DNA of 64,000 nucleotides from Cytophagales bacterium (GTDB lineage: Bacteria; Bacteroidota; Bacteroidia; Cytophagales; Thermoflexibacteraceae), in the NCBI GenBank assembly GCA_013299115.1, contig JAAFKA010000004.1, positions 186,001 through 250,000 of the forward strand, given 5' to 3'. The notes beneath the pieces are model-generated. The model did not search any database. It had not been told where the DNA came from and was given only the letters and a program-made list of their open reading frames with translations. The translations under genes were made by a program, and so were the position numbers. Numbering within the stretch: the first letter of the stretch is position 1; each line of letters starts with the position of its first letter. Below, piece after piece: positions 47,589 through 55,982 of this stretch.

Positions 47589-47831
47589 ATGACAACAGAG
47601 CTAAATAATACAGTAAATACCGAAGTTGAACTACTAAAATATCAACTCATTGCTTGGATAATAGCTTTGAATGATACACAACTCTTGCAAGAAATTAGCA
47701 CTATTTGGGAAAAAGCCCGACAAGAACCTGAACCAAAATTAAGGCAATTTGGGGCTATGAAAGGTTTGGTTTTGTATATGGCAGATGATTTTAATGAACC
47801 TTTGGAGGATTTTAAAGAATATATGGTATGA
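47589..47831 (+). CDS. Antitoxin of the second PIN-domain pair
   Basis: An 80-residue protein (LLKYQLIAWIIALNDTQLLQ, acidic KARQEPEPKLRQFGAMKGLV, LEDFKEYM tail). The end resembles DUF2281-like antitoxins that carry a toxin-binding C-terminal DFxEY(M) motif. The stop overlaps the PIN gene by 4 nt. Confidence 0.82.
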   Translation: MTTELNNTVNTEVELLKYQLIAWIIALNDTQLLQEISTIWEKARQEPEPKLRQFGAMKGLVLYMADDFNEPLEDFKEYMV

Positions 47832-48220
47832 AATACTTAATTGACACCCATATTTTGATATGGTTTTTGGAGGGCAATAAACAATTATCACCAAAATATC
47901 AAGCTATTATTGCCAATACCACTAACAATATTTCTGTAAGTATTGTCAGTTTGTGGGAAATAGCTATTAAAATGAGTATTCAAAAACTACAACTTTCTCA
48001 AACTCTGCCCAATATTATCAAGCAAGTAAAGAAAGATGATATAGAAATAAGTCCCATTGATACATCACATTTATTGAAAATATTGTCTTTACCTTTTTAC
48101 CATAACGACCCTTTTGATAGGTTGCTCATTTCGCAAAGTATTGCCGAAAATCTTATTTTGCTAACAGATGATGGCAAATTTGAGGCTTATAAGTCGGAAG
48201 GTTTGGTTTTGGGTCAATAA
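47828..48220 (+). CDS. VapC-type PIN-domain toxin, second
   Basis: A 130-residue PIN protein of the YLIDTHILIWFL branch. Metal-site acids are Asp6, Glu44 (SLWEIAIK), Asp94/Asp97 (HNDPFDRLL) and Asp114/115 (LLTDDGKF). The C-terminus LVLGQ is closed by a stop (TAA) that already belongs to the next boundary module (CAATAAAAGTG). Confidence 0.92.
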   Translation: MKYLIDTHILIWFLEGNKQLSPKYQAIIANTTNNISVSIVSLWEIAIKMSIQKLQLSQTLPNIIKQVKKDDIEISPIDTSHLLKILSLPFYHNDPFDRLLISQSIAENLILLTDDGKFEAYKSEGLVLGQ

Positions 48221-48312
48221 AAGTGTTTTTCTCATATTTTGATAAAAGTTTTAAGGTTTATCAAAAGTAGGGAAAAAGTTTGTGTTTTGTGGTAGAAATT
48301 AGTAGATTTGTG
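48215..48312 (+). promoter_or_regulatory. Boundary module copy 7, the fullest copy
   Basis: It contains a leftward start remnant, the inverse of ATGAGAAAAACACTTTTATT (MRKTLLL), then the hairpin TTTTGATAAA-AGTTTTAAGG-TTTATCAAAA (about 48237-48266). The rightward TTTG (48279-48282), 20 nt, TAGATTTG (48303-48310) follows. Confidence 0.85.
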
Positions 48313-48331
48313 TGTAATAATAAAAGAAACT

Positions 48332-48541
48332 ATGCTTGCTCAAAACGTATTCAATAATCAAGAACAATTCATTTATAATCCACAAGGAGAAATTAATTTT
48401 GTTGTTTTGCCTTATCAGGTTTATCAACAGTTGCTTGATTTACTCGAAGACAAAGCCTTAACAATGGCAATGCAGGAAACTCAAAATGAACCTTTTTATG
48501 ACAAACAAACAGCTTTAAACCTTTTGGAAGACAATGATTAA
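48332..48541 (+). CDS. RelB-like antitoxin
   Basis: About 69 residues from the ATG at 48332. The longer frame from 48308 starts within the promoter. It has a beta-rich opening (FIYNPQGEINFVVLPYQVYQ) and a helical acidic tail (DKQTALNLLEDND). Size, order and an 8-nt overlap with a RelE-like gene support an antitoxin role. Confidence 0.82.
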   Translation: MLAQNVFNNQEQFIYNPQGEINFVVLPYQVYQQLLDLLEDKALTMAMQETQNEPFYDKQTALNLLEDND

Positions 48542-48827
48542 TGTAGTGTATGCCGATAAATTTATTAAAGACCTGAAAAGTCTAAAAAGTACACCTTATT
48601 ACCAACGTCTTCGTGAGTTTTGTTTTGAAGAAATTCCTGCCCTCAATACCATACAAGAAGTTTTTGCAATAAGTCATATAAAAAAATTAGAAGGTCATAC
48701 AACTTATTATCGTTTTCGTATTGGTGATTATCGTGTGGGCGTAGAGGTTATTGTGGAGGAGGAAACCATACGAATTTTACGGGTATTACATAGGAGTAAA
48801 ATTTATGATTTTTTTCCAAGCCTGTAA
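48534..48827 (+). CDS. RelE/ParE-superfamily toxin
   Basis: A 97-residue toxin-like protein. A basic helical start (ADKFIKDLKSLKSTPYYQRL) leads to a beta-sheet core (YYRFRIGDYRVGVEVIVEEE, IRILRVLHRSKIYDFFP). The HRSKIYDFFP ending and RIGDYRV block are typical of RelE-like toxins that cleave ribosome-bound mRNA. It is co-transcribed with the antitoxin. Confidence 0.9.
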   Translation: MINVVYADKFIKDLKSLKSTPYYQRLREFCFEEIPALNTIQEVFAISHIKKLEGHTTYYRFRIGDYRVGVEVIVEEETIRILRVLHRSKIYDFFPSL

Positions 48828-48838
48828 TCGTCTTATAT

Positions 48839-48936
48839 TCAATAAAAGTGTTTTTCTCATATTTTGATAAAAGTTTTAAGGTTTATCAAAAGTAGGGAAA
48901 AGTTTGGGTTTTGTGGCAAGAATTGGTAGATTTGTG
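48839..48936 (+). promoter_or_regulatory. Boundary module copy 8 with complete promoter
   Basis: The remnant of a leftward start (ATGAGAAAAACACTTTTATT, inverse), the hairpin TTTTGATAAA...TTTATCAAAA, then TTTG (48903-48906), 20 nt, TAGATTTG (48927-48934). It is nearly a duplicate of copy 7. Confidence 0.85.
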
Positions 48937-48954
48937 AAAGATGAATTTAATTTT

Positions 48955-49197
48955 ATGGAATATTTAACCAACCGAATTACAATAGATGCGGACTTATGCA
49001 ATGGAAAACCTACGATAAGAGGCAAACGAATTACGGTGCAGACTATTCTGGAATTTCTGACTGCTGGAGATACACCACAAGAAATTTTGGCACAATATCC
49101 ATCTTTGGAACTTGCCGATATTTATGCTTGTCTGCAATTTGCGACAGACCTAATGCACCGCAGGTACACCATAAAAAACTTCCAAGAATATGCCTAA
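48955..49197 (+). CDS. DUF433 antitoxin
   Basis: About 80 residues from the ATG at 48955, since earlier codons are part of the promoter module. DUF433 marks: NGKPTIRGKRITVQTILEFL followed by ELADIYACLQFATDL. It pairs with the DUF5615 gene overlapping by 8 nt. The unpaired relative at 30214-30438 lacks this toxin. Confidence 0.9.
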   Translation: MEYLTNRITIDADLCNGKPTIRGKRITVQTILEFLTAGDTPQEILAQYPSLELADIYACLQFATDLMHRRYTIKNFQEYA

Positions 49198-49531
49198 GTT
49201 TTTGATAGACGTAAACTTACCTCGTTATTTGGCTGTTTGGGATACTATGGACTATATTCATCAGGCAGATATAAATGATGAGTGGAAAGATAGCAAAATC
49301 TGGGAGTATGCCAAAGCTAATAATTTAACAATTATCACAAAGGATAGTGATTTTGCAGACTTAATTTTGTTCAGAGAGCCACCACCAAAAGTTATTCATA
49401 TTCGTTTTGGCAATATGAAAATGCGTGATTTTTTCACTGCCATTCAGTTGCATTGGGAAGATGTATTGTTGCTCAACCAAAATCATAAATTGATTACTTT
49501 GTTTAAAGACAGAATTGAAGCAATAAACTAA
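49190..49531 (+). CDS. DUF5615 PIN-like toxin
   Basis: A 113-residue Mut7-C/PIN-like protein. Motifs FLIDVNLPRYLA (Asp) and IITKDSDFADLILFREPPPK (K-D-S-D-F) are characteristic of the DUF5615 family, which form VapBC-like modules with DUF433 proteins. The start overlaps the antitoxin stop. All conserved acidic residues appear intact. Confidence 0.9.
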   Translation: MPKFLIDVNLPRYLAVWDTMDYIHQADINDEWKDSKIWEYAKANNLTIITKDSDFADLILFREPPPKVIHIRFGNMKMRDFFTAIQLHWEDVLLLNQNHKLITLFKDRIEAIN

Positions 49532-49562
49532 CAGTTTTTCCTCATCTTTTGATAAAAGTTTT
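49530..49562. promoter_or_regulatory. Boundary module copy 9, cut by IS1
   Basis: A start remnant, CATCTTTTGATAAAAGTTTT, ends at the terminal repeat of the insertion sequence. The rest of the module is not seen on the far side. Confidence 0.65.
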
Positions 49563-50433
49563 GGTAGTGTTACAGAATGTATGCTGTAATAATTGGGTAA
49601 ATTATTGAAAAAACGCAATAAGGACATAACTTTGCAGAATGTCTAAAGTTCTAACAAAAGTTATTTGTCTGGGCGGCACTCCGCCTCATTGCGATAGTGC
49701 AAATATAAAGAAAAATGGTATAAAATCCACTGGTAAACAGAATTTTTATTGCGGCAGGCGTACTGTAAAGATTGTCACCGACAATTTCAGCAAATTTATA
49801 AATATCAAGGAGCAGACCCTGTGCTGAAAAAGCAAGTCTGCGAAATGTCTATGCGAGCAAGTGGTATAAGGGACATTGCTAAAGTGCTGAAAATGAGTGC
49901 ATTAACTGTTATTTTTATACTCCGTTTATGGTTTAAATCTCATGAAGAGCTTAGTTTTGAAGGCATTTTTGAGGAGGTTGTCATTGACTATGCGTCCCAG
50001 ATGAGATGTGGAGTTGGGTGGGCAAGAGGAAGGCTGGGAAAAGATGGATTTGGACTAGGCGTCCCCGTAGCACAATGTGCTAAATCGGGTAAAATTTTAG
50101 CCTTTCAAATTGGCAAACGTAATGATAAAACGTGCAAAAAATTAATGAAAAAGTTGGAGCATTTGACTATTAATAGATATTGTACTGATGATTGGGCTTC
50201 TTATAAAAAGCATATTCCAGCAGAAAAACATATTATTTCTAAGGCTAAAACTTAAAAAATAGAACGACAAAAGCAAGGCGTTGCTCCGACTAAATTTTCG
50301 GACACCTATTAAAAGATTATGCCGAAAAACAATATGTTTTTCTAAGAAAGATGATATGCACTATGGATTTGTAAAAGCCTATATTTGGCGAAAAAATGCT
50401 GCATAAAACCAGCATACATTCTGTAACACTACC
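49563..50433 (+). mobile_element. IS1-family insertion sequence (defective)
   Basis: Perfect 24-bp terminal inverted repeats lie at 49563-49586 and 50410-50433, starting GGTAGTGTTACAGAATGTAT. Length is 871 bp. The contained gene is typical of IS1 InsA/InsB but is broken in at least two places. No target duplication is obvious. Confidence 0.9.
49639..50300 (+). pseudogene. IS1 transposase with frameshift and stop
   Basis: The first frame (49639-49827) has an InsA-like zinc-ribbon (HCDSANIKKNGIKSTGKQNF). The main frame (49749-50255) continues with YCKDCHRQFQQIYKYQG and the InsB core (DYASQMRCGVGWARGRLGKD, KILAFQIGKRNDKTCKKLMK, YCTDDWASYKKHIPAEKH). A TAA at about 50253-50255 is followed in frame by KIERQKQGVAPTKF. 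IS1 normally uses programmed frameshifting between InsA and InsB, so one shift may be natural. The later stop is not. Confidence 0.85.
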
Positions 50434-50493
50434 CTTTATTTGAGCTTTTGTGCTAAGATTTCCCTGCCTTCGCCAAGCCTTTTCCGTTGTTCA

Positions 50494-50518
50494 AAATGCG
50501 AGGCGTAGCCTCGCATTT
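50494..50518. repeat. Perfect hairpin AAATGCGAGGC-GTA-GCCTCGCATTT
   Basis: An 11-bp stem with a 3-nt loop between the IS1 copy and the truncated restriction gene. Confidence 0.65.
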
Positions 50519-50609
50519 CGCACAATTTTGAGTGTAACCCAACGAGTCGTTGGTAGCCATTTTAAGAAAATAACAAAAATCTACTATTTGCCAAAAATTA
50601 CATAATATA

Positions 50610-51482
50610 AAGCCACAAAGAGATTGGACTTTCGAAAAAGCTGTGGCGGAGTTGGAAACAAATCCACCCATAAAGGCAGTAAATTATCGTGTTTTTGATG
50701 AAAGATTTACATTCTATTCCAAGCAAACAAAAGGATTTCTTTCTTATCCAAGATATAATTTGATGCAACATTTCTTATTAGGCTCAAATATTGGTTTAGT
50801 TTTTACGAGAATTGTTACTTGCAAACAGTTCAAACACGCATTTATCACCGACAAAATAACCGAAAGATGTTTTATTTCTAATCGAGGTAGTGAGGCAAAT
50901 TATATTGCTCCTTTGTATCGGTATGAGGAGGAAATGGGCGAAAAAGGCAAGCAAAAAATAGTGAAAGTAGAAAATTTTAGCAAAGAATTTCGTCAATTTA
51001 TTAACGAAACTTACGGTTCAACCATTACAGCCGAACAAATTTTTGGCTATATTTATGCCGTTTTGTATTCTCCTACGTACAGAGAACAATATAATGAACT
51101 GTTGCGAATAGATTTTCCACGTATTCTGTTTGATAAATCTTTGCAAGAATTTGAAAACCTTGCAAGGACTGGCTGGGAATTAGCACAAATGCACTTATTA
51201 CAAAAAATTCCTACGTTGGAAATTGCCGATTTTGTAGGAGAAAATCGCAAAGTAATGAAAGTTTTTTGGCAAAATGGCAACCTGTATATTAATCCTGTTT
51301 CGTATTTTAGTGGCGTTAGCAAAGCTGTTTTTGACTATGAAATTGGTGCTTATCAAGTTTTGCACAAATATTTGAAAGATAGAAATGAGGAGGAGTTAAG
51401 TTTAGACGAAATTGAACATTTGCAAAATGTGATAAAAGTATTGGCAAAAACGGTGGATGAGAAGTTGTACCTTTTTGTGTAA
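50610..51482 (+). pseudogene. Truncated paralogue of the type ISP restriction-modification gene
   Basis: The frame from about 50610 encodes KPQRDWTFEKAVAELETNPP and continues to the end of the protein. It matches the C-terminal 280 residues of the 37763-40801 enzyme almost throughout (QFINETYG, EQIFGYIYAVLYSP, LKDRNEE...LSLDEIEHLQNV). Just upstream, ACTATTTGCCAAAAATTACA resembles the leader of the intact gene (ACTATTTGCCAAAAATCACA). The 5' edge was therefore kept and about 700 codons, including the methyltransferase, were deleted. A specificity fragment could still be made but is probably inactive. Confidence 0.85.
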
Positions 51483-51627
51483 TTACCTTTGCAAAAGCCT
51501 CTTGAAAATGCTTTTTCTCTTTCATTCGTGCCAACAAATGAAAATGATTGGGTAGCAAACATAGGCATAAATACCCGTTGGCAATGGTGCTTGCACCATT
51601 GCCAACGGATATAAACTAAGCATAGGC

Positions 51628-53259
51628 TTACATCATGCCGCCCATTCCGCCACCCATTGGAGGCATAGCAGGAGCATTTTCTTCAGCTTCTTCAGCTATT
51701 ACGCAAGCCGTAGTCAAAATCAAACCTGCAATAGAAGCAGCATTTTCCAAAGCCAACCTTGTAACCTTAGTTGGGTCTATGATACCAGCAGCAAACATAG
51801 GCTCAAATTTGTCTTCTCTTGCATTGTAACCGTAGTCATCTTTGCCGTTTTTCACTCTGTTTACCACCACAGAACCTTCGCCACCTGCATTGGCAACGAT
51901 AGTGCGCAATGGAGATTCCAAAGCTAACCTTACAATTTGAATACCAGTCGTTTGGTCTGCATTGTCGCCTTTCATACCTTCAATAGATTTGATAGCACGA
52001 ATCAAAGCCACACCACCACCAGCTACAATACCTTCTTGTACGGCAGCTCTTGTTGCGTGCAACGCATCATCAACTCTGTCTTTTTTCTCTTTCATTTCCA
52101 CTTCGGTAGCAGCACCAATGTAAAGAATAGCTACGCCACCTGACAATTTGGCAAGTCTTTCTTGCAATTTCTCTCTGTCATAGTCCGAAGTAGTTTTTTC
52201 CATTTGTGCTTTGATTTCGGCAATACGAGCCTTAATAGCTTCAGATTTGCCCGCACCATTTACGATAGTCGTGTTGTCTTTATCAACAAGCACTTTTTCA
52301 GCTTTACCTAAGTAGTCGATAGTTGCATTTTCCAATTTGAAACCTCTTTCTTCCGAAATTACAGTTCCACCTGTCAAAATGGCAATATCTTCTAACATTG
52401 CTTTTCTGCGGTCACCGAAACCGGGTGCTTTTACAGCAGCCACTTTCAATGCACCACGCAATTTATTTACAACCAAAGTAGCCAAGGCTTCGCCATCAAC
52501 TTCTTCGGCAATGATTAACATAGGACGACCAGTTTGGGCTACTTGCTCCAACACAGGCAACAATTCTTTCATTGAAGAAACTTTTTTGTCGCAAATCAAC
52601 AAGAAAGGGTGGTCGAGGTCTGCCTCCATTTTCTCTGTATTTGTTACAAAGTAAGGCGACAAATAACCTCTGTCAAACTGCATACCTTCCACAGTTTTCA
52701 CTTCTGTATGTGTGCCTTTTGCTTCTTCCACTGTAATCACGCCATCTTTGCCCACTTTGTCCATAGCATCAGAAATCATTTTTCCAATTTCCACGTCATT
52801 GTTAGCAGAGATACTTGCAACTTGCGTAATTTCACCAGAGTTGGCAATGCTGCGAGATTGAGCTTTTAGGTTTTTCACCACTTCAATCACAGCTTTGTCT
52901 ATCCCTCTTTTCAAATCCATTGGATTAGCACCAGCAGCCACATTTTTGATACCATGTGTGAAAATAGATTGAGCCAAAACAGTAGCCGTTGTTGTGCCAT
53001 CGCCAGCTGCATCAGCAGTTTTAGAAGCCACTTCTTTAATCAACTGCGCACCCATGTTTTCGATGCTGTCTTTCAATTCTATTTCTTTTGCCACCGTTAC
53101 GCCGTCTTTTGTAACAGTTGGAGAACCAAATTTTTTGTCAATAATTACATTTCTGCCTTTTGGTCCCAAAGTAGATTTTACGGCATTTGCCAATGTATCT
53201 ACACCTTTTTTCAATTTATCAATTGCTTCTGTATCGAAGACGATTTTTTTAGTTGCCAT
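51628..53259 (-). CDS. groEL: Chaperonin GroEL
   Basis: A 543-residue cytosolic chaperonin that folds proteins in a double heptameric ring with GroES. Recognisable are the [20 protein letters not shown] start, ATP-site [11 protein letters not shown], and the GGMGGMM tail. Length is standard for Bacteroidota. It is downstream of groES with a 139-nt gap that holds small hairpins. CIRCE operator sequence (TTAGCACTC with its inverse) was looked for upstream of the operon and not seen. Confidence 0.99.
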   Translation of the reverse strand: MATKKIVFDTEAIDKLKKGVDTLANAVKSTLGPKGRNVIIDKKFGSPTVTKDGVTVAKEIELKDSIENMGAQLIKEVASKTADAAGDGTTTATVLAQSIFTHGIKNVAAGANPMDLKRGIDKAVIEVVKNLKAQSRSIANSGEITQVASISANNDVEIGKMISDAMDKVGKDGVITVEEAKGTHTEVKTVEGMQFDRGYLSPYFVTNTEKMEADLDHPFLLICDKKVSSMKELLPVLEQVAQTGRPMLIIAEEVDGEALATLVVNKLRGALKVAAVKAPGFGDRRKAMLEDIAILTGGTVISEERGFKLENATIDYLGKAEKVLVDKDNTTIVNGAGKSEAIKARIAEIKAQMEKTTSDYDREKLQERLAKLSGGVAILYIGAATEVEMKEKKDRVDDALHATRAAVQEGIVAGGGVALIRAIKSIEGMKGDNADQTTGIQIVRLALESPLRTIVANAGGEGSVVVNRVKNGKDDYGYNAREDKFEPMFAAGIIDPTKVTRLALENAASIAGLILTTACVIAEEAEENAPAMPPMGGGMGGMM

Positions 53260-53373
53260 GATTTGTTAAAATGGAATTTTGTTTTTTTAAAATGTAGCAT
53301 AGGCTTTAGCCTGTGCTTGCGTAAAATTCTTTCGGTTGTAAGCACAGCAACGGCTGCCGACCGAAAGCACTAT

Positions 53374-53393
53374 AAACGGACTAAAGTCCGTTT
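53374..53393. repeat. Small hairpin between groES and groEL
   Basis: AAACGGAC-TAAA-GTCCGTTT. It belongs to the ctaaag hairpin class seen at 20030-20150 and 61661-61717. It could affect groEL expression relative to groES. Confidence 0.6.
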
Positions 53394-53398
53394 TACAA

Positions 53399-53677
53399 TT
53401 AAAGAATAGCAAAAATATCTGATTCACGCATAATCAAATACTCTTTGCCTTCTACGGTAATTTCTGTACCAGCATATTTGCCGTACAACACCGTATCATT
53501 TACTTTTACAGTCAAAGGCTCATCTTTTTTGCCCGCACCGACTGCCACCACTTTACCTTTTTGTGGTTTTTCTTTTGCAGTATCAGGAATGATGATACCA
53601 CCTACAGTTTTTTCTTCCGCAGGTGCAGCTTCTACTAATACTCTGTCCGCCAAAGGCTTAATTTTTACGTTTGACAT
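53399..53677 (-). CDS. groES: Co-chaperonin GroES
   Basis: The 92-residue GroES caps the GroEL ring. The start is the ATG at 53677 ([20 protein letters not shown]), and the longer frame to 53920 is not credible. The mobile loop [20 protein letters not shown] and [20 protein letters not shown] are typical. First gene of the groES-groEL operon. Confidence 0.97.
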   Translation of the reverse strand: MSNVKIKPLADRVLVEAAPAEEKTVGGIIIPDTAKEKPQKGKVVAVGAGKKDEPLTVKVNDTVLYGKYAGTEITVEGKEYLIMRESDIFAIL

Positions 53678-54080
53678 TTTTTTGAAATGTTTATGGTTAT
53701 TGATTGAAAATAAAGAAACAAGAACAAGCAAATTGTTAGTTTTCTCACAATTACTTGTTATCTTGTATTTTGCATTTTGTATGCCAAAGCTAAAAACTAT
53801 GCTTTTGGCAGTAATTTTGGCTGCATGGTAGGCAAAAAATGGCAGAGAGCAGGCAAAAACCTGACAAAATTGCAGGAAATTGGTTGATAGCAATAAAATT
53901 ATAGCAAAGCCAAGAATCAAGTTGTGGGCAATTATCAGACATCTTCGAGAGATCTGATAAATACAAACTTTCGGAATATTTGACTAATACAAAGCTAATC
54001 TTTTACTTTTTGGGTTTTTTTATTGTCATTTGCAATAACTTGCAATAAAGTTTATAGATTGTATATTAGCCTTCAGGCGA
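53678..54080. other. Upstream region of groES without a recognised gene
   Basis: An AT-rich region. It contains the 29-bp palindrome at 53932-53960 and no supported open frame. A clear -33/-7 pair for groES was not found. Confidence 0.5.
53932..53960. repeat. 29-bp palindrome, second member
   Basis: TTATCAGA and TCTGATAA enclose CATCTTCGAGAGA. Same total length and outer sequence as the element at 6196-6224, with a different interior. Confidence 0.7.
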
Positions 54081-54308
54081 ATGCTATTAAGCTAAAAGTT
54101 TCTTCCAACCTCGAAGAGGTTGAACAGCAATAGCCCTACGTGCAACGTAGGGAAATATATTTTGCATTGTTTCCAACCTCGAAGAGGTTGAACAAAGAAG
54201 TGCTGGAGCAAGAAAGTTCAACCCACTTCGGGGTTGTGGCGTACTCTCCAACTTTCCCCTACGTTGCACGTAGGGCTATTGCTGTTCAACCTCTTCGAGG
54301 TTGGAAAT
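54081..54308. repeat. Composite palindromic element, copy 1 (perfect 50-bp arms)
   Basis: A left flank ATGCTATTAAGCTAAAAGTT precedes arms at 54103-54152 and 54257-54306, which match perfectly over 50 bp. Each arm contains CAACCTCGAAGAGGTTG (itself a hairpin) and CCCTACGTGCAACGTAGGG. Additional hairpins lie in the loop. It precedes the TPR gene. Confidence 0.95.
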
Positions 54309-54362
54309 ATTTTACTGCAAAAATTATTCATAAACACTGAAAAGAAACAAAAAATCGCAATT

Positions 54363-55964
54363 ATGCAATTCCAATTTGGCAATTTATTCAAAATTTCATT
54401 CTTTTTTCTCTGCCTTTTCGTAGGTAGTTTTACTTCTTTTGCCCAAAAAGCCCAAATTAAAGCAGCCGAAGTGGTTTTCAAAAAAGGTTTGGAGGCTTAT
54501 GCAGGCGGCAACTACGAGGAAGCCCTGAAACATTATAACCAAGCCCTGAAAATCAGCGACCAACTTACAGGGGCGTATAACAATCGTGGAAATACCTTAG
54601 AAAAATTGGGTAGGTATGAGGAAGCCCTGAAAGACTACGAAAAAGCCTTAGCAAGCACCAAAAAGTACCAAAAAACCTATTATTTCAACACAGGAAATTG
54701 CTACTACAACTTAGGACAATACAACAAAGCCGTAAAAAATTATAACGAATACATTAAATTAGACCCAAACAATGAATTGGTCTATTTTAACAGGGCAAAA
54801 ATAGCAGAAGCTGCCAAAAAATTTGACAAGGCACTCGAAGACTATGACAAAGTGTTGAGTATCAACAAAAACTTTCGCCCTGCCTTGTTGGGGCGGGCAA
54901 CGCTAAGACGCAACGCCATGTTGTTTACCGAGTCGGTGGAGGACTTTACGACCTTGCTCAAAACCAACCCGACTGATGCCAATTTGTTTTACCAACGTGG
55001 GCTGACCCGCCAAGACATGGGAGATTTTGGCAATGCCTTGATAGATTACAGCGAAGCTATTAAGCTGAATACCAATCTGTTGGAGGCTTATGCAAGTCGT
55101 GCTGCCATACGTCTGATGCAAGAAAAATTTGAGTCTGCCATTCCTGACCTCACCAAGTTAATCAATGCTGATGCCAAAAATATTTTTGCTCTTGCCAACA
55201 GAGCCAATGCCTTCAAAAAAATTAAGAAATTTGAGTTGGCTCTCAAAGATTATGATGCCTTAATTTTGCTCAATCCCAACCAAATGGAGTATTGGATAGA
55301 AAGAGGTGGGCTAAAAAGATTGGCAGCCATGCCCGATGCAGCTTTATTAGACTTTAATCAGGCTATCAAACTCAATGCCAACCACCACCCCGCCTATTAC
55401 AACAGGGCTTTGACTTACAAAAGTCTGAAAAAATTTGCAGAGGCACTCAAAGATTATGACAAAGCCATAGCCTTAGTCGAAACTGCCTTAACTGCCGAAA
55501 ATAAAGGAGTTGGCACACCCAAAACTTCAAAAACTATTGAAACCACCGCCAAACTTACACCCAAACAAGCTCCAAAAAGCAGTGCCATTGCCCAAGAACT
55601 TACTTTGCGTTTGGCTGACTACTACAATAACAGAGGGTATTTGAAAAACCAACTCACCAAGTCGGCAGAGGCTTTGAAAGATTTTGACAAAGCCATAGCC
55701 TTAGACTCTACCTTTGCTTTTGCCTATAACAACAGGGCAGCAGCCAAGTTAGCTACCAATAAATTGCCCGAAGCCCTGAAAGATTGCCAAAATTCTATTC
55801 GGCTCGATGCTCAAAATGCTTTTGCTTACCAAAACTTAGCCCTTGTCTTGGCAAAAATGGGCAAAAAAGCAGAGGCTTTGACCGAAATGGAAAAAGCCTT
55901 GCGACTCATCCCAAACAATGAGGAGTTTTTGGCAACTAAAACCAAAATAGAACAAGGGAAGTAG
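54363..55964 (+). CDS. Exported TPR-repeat protein
   Basis: About 533 residues from the ATG at 54363, which gives a signal peptide ending SFAQ. The longer frame from 54234 runs through the composite palindrome and is not credible. It consists almost wholly of TPR units (AYNNRGNTLEKLGRYEEALK, YYFNTGNCYYNLGQYNKAVK, AYYNRALTYKSLKKFAEALK and others). TPR arrays scaffold protein complexes. A Lys/Thr-rich linker (about 415-450) separates the last two blocks. Outer-membrane or periplasmic location is inferred. It is convergent with the amidase downstream. Confidence 0.9.
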   Translation: MQFQFGNLFKISFFFLCLFVGSFTSFAQKAQIKAAEVVFKKGLEAYAGGNYEEALKHYNQALKISDQLTGAYNNRGNTLEKLGRYEEALKDYEKALASTKKYQKTYYFNTGNCYYNLGQYNKAVKNYNEYIKLDPNNELVYFNRAKIAEAAKKFDKALEDYDKVLSINKNFRPALLGRATLRRNAMLFTESVEDFTTLLKTNPTDANLFYQRGLTRQDMGDFGNALIDYSEAIKLNTNLLEAYASRAAIRLMQEKFESAIPDLTKLINADAKNIFALANRANAFKKIKKFELALKDYDALILLNPNQMEYWIERGGLKRLAAMPDAALLDFNQAIKLNANHHPAYYNRALTYKSLKKFAEALKDYDKAIALVETALTAENKGVGTPKTSKTIETTAKLTPKQAPKSSAIAQELTLRLADYYNNRGYLKNQLTKSAEALKDFDKAIALDSTFAFAYNNRAAAKLATNKLPEALKDCQNSIRLDAQNAFAYQNLALVLAKMGKKAEALTEMEKALRLIPNNEEFLATKTKIEQGK

Positions 55965-55982
55965 TGATTTTTAGTTAAAAAA

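Noticed and set aside
37618-49562. Boundary modules as integron attC sites
   Set aside because: They lack attC features (conserved RYYYAAC/GTTRRRY ends), and no integron integrase is in the window. An integron-like process remains only an analogy.
53678-53920. Long N-terminal extension of GroES
   Set aside because: GroES is about 92 residues. The start MSNVKIKPL fits the family and the extension is hydrophobic noise.
53678-53930. CIRCE operator upstream of groES
   Set aside because: No TTAGCACTC/GAGTGCTAA pair was seen.
54234-54362. Extended start of the TPR gene
   Set aside because: It would translate the composite palindrome. The ATG at 54363 gives a proper signal peptide.
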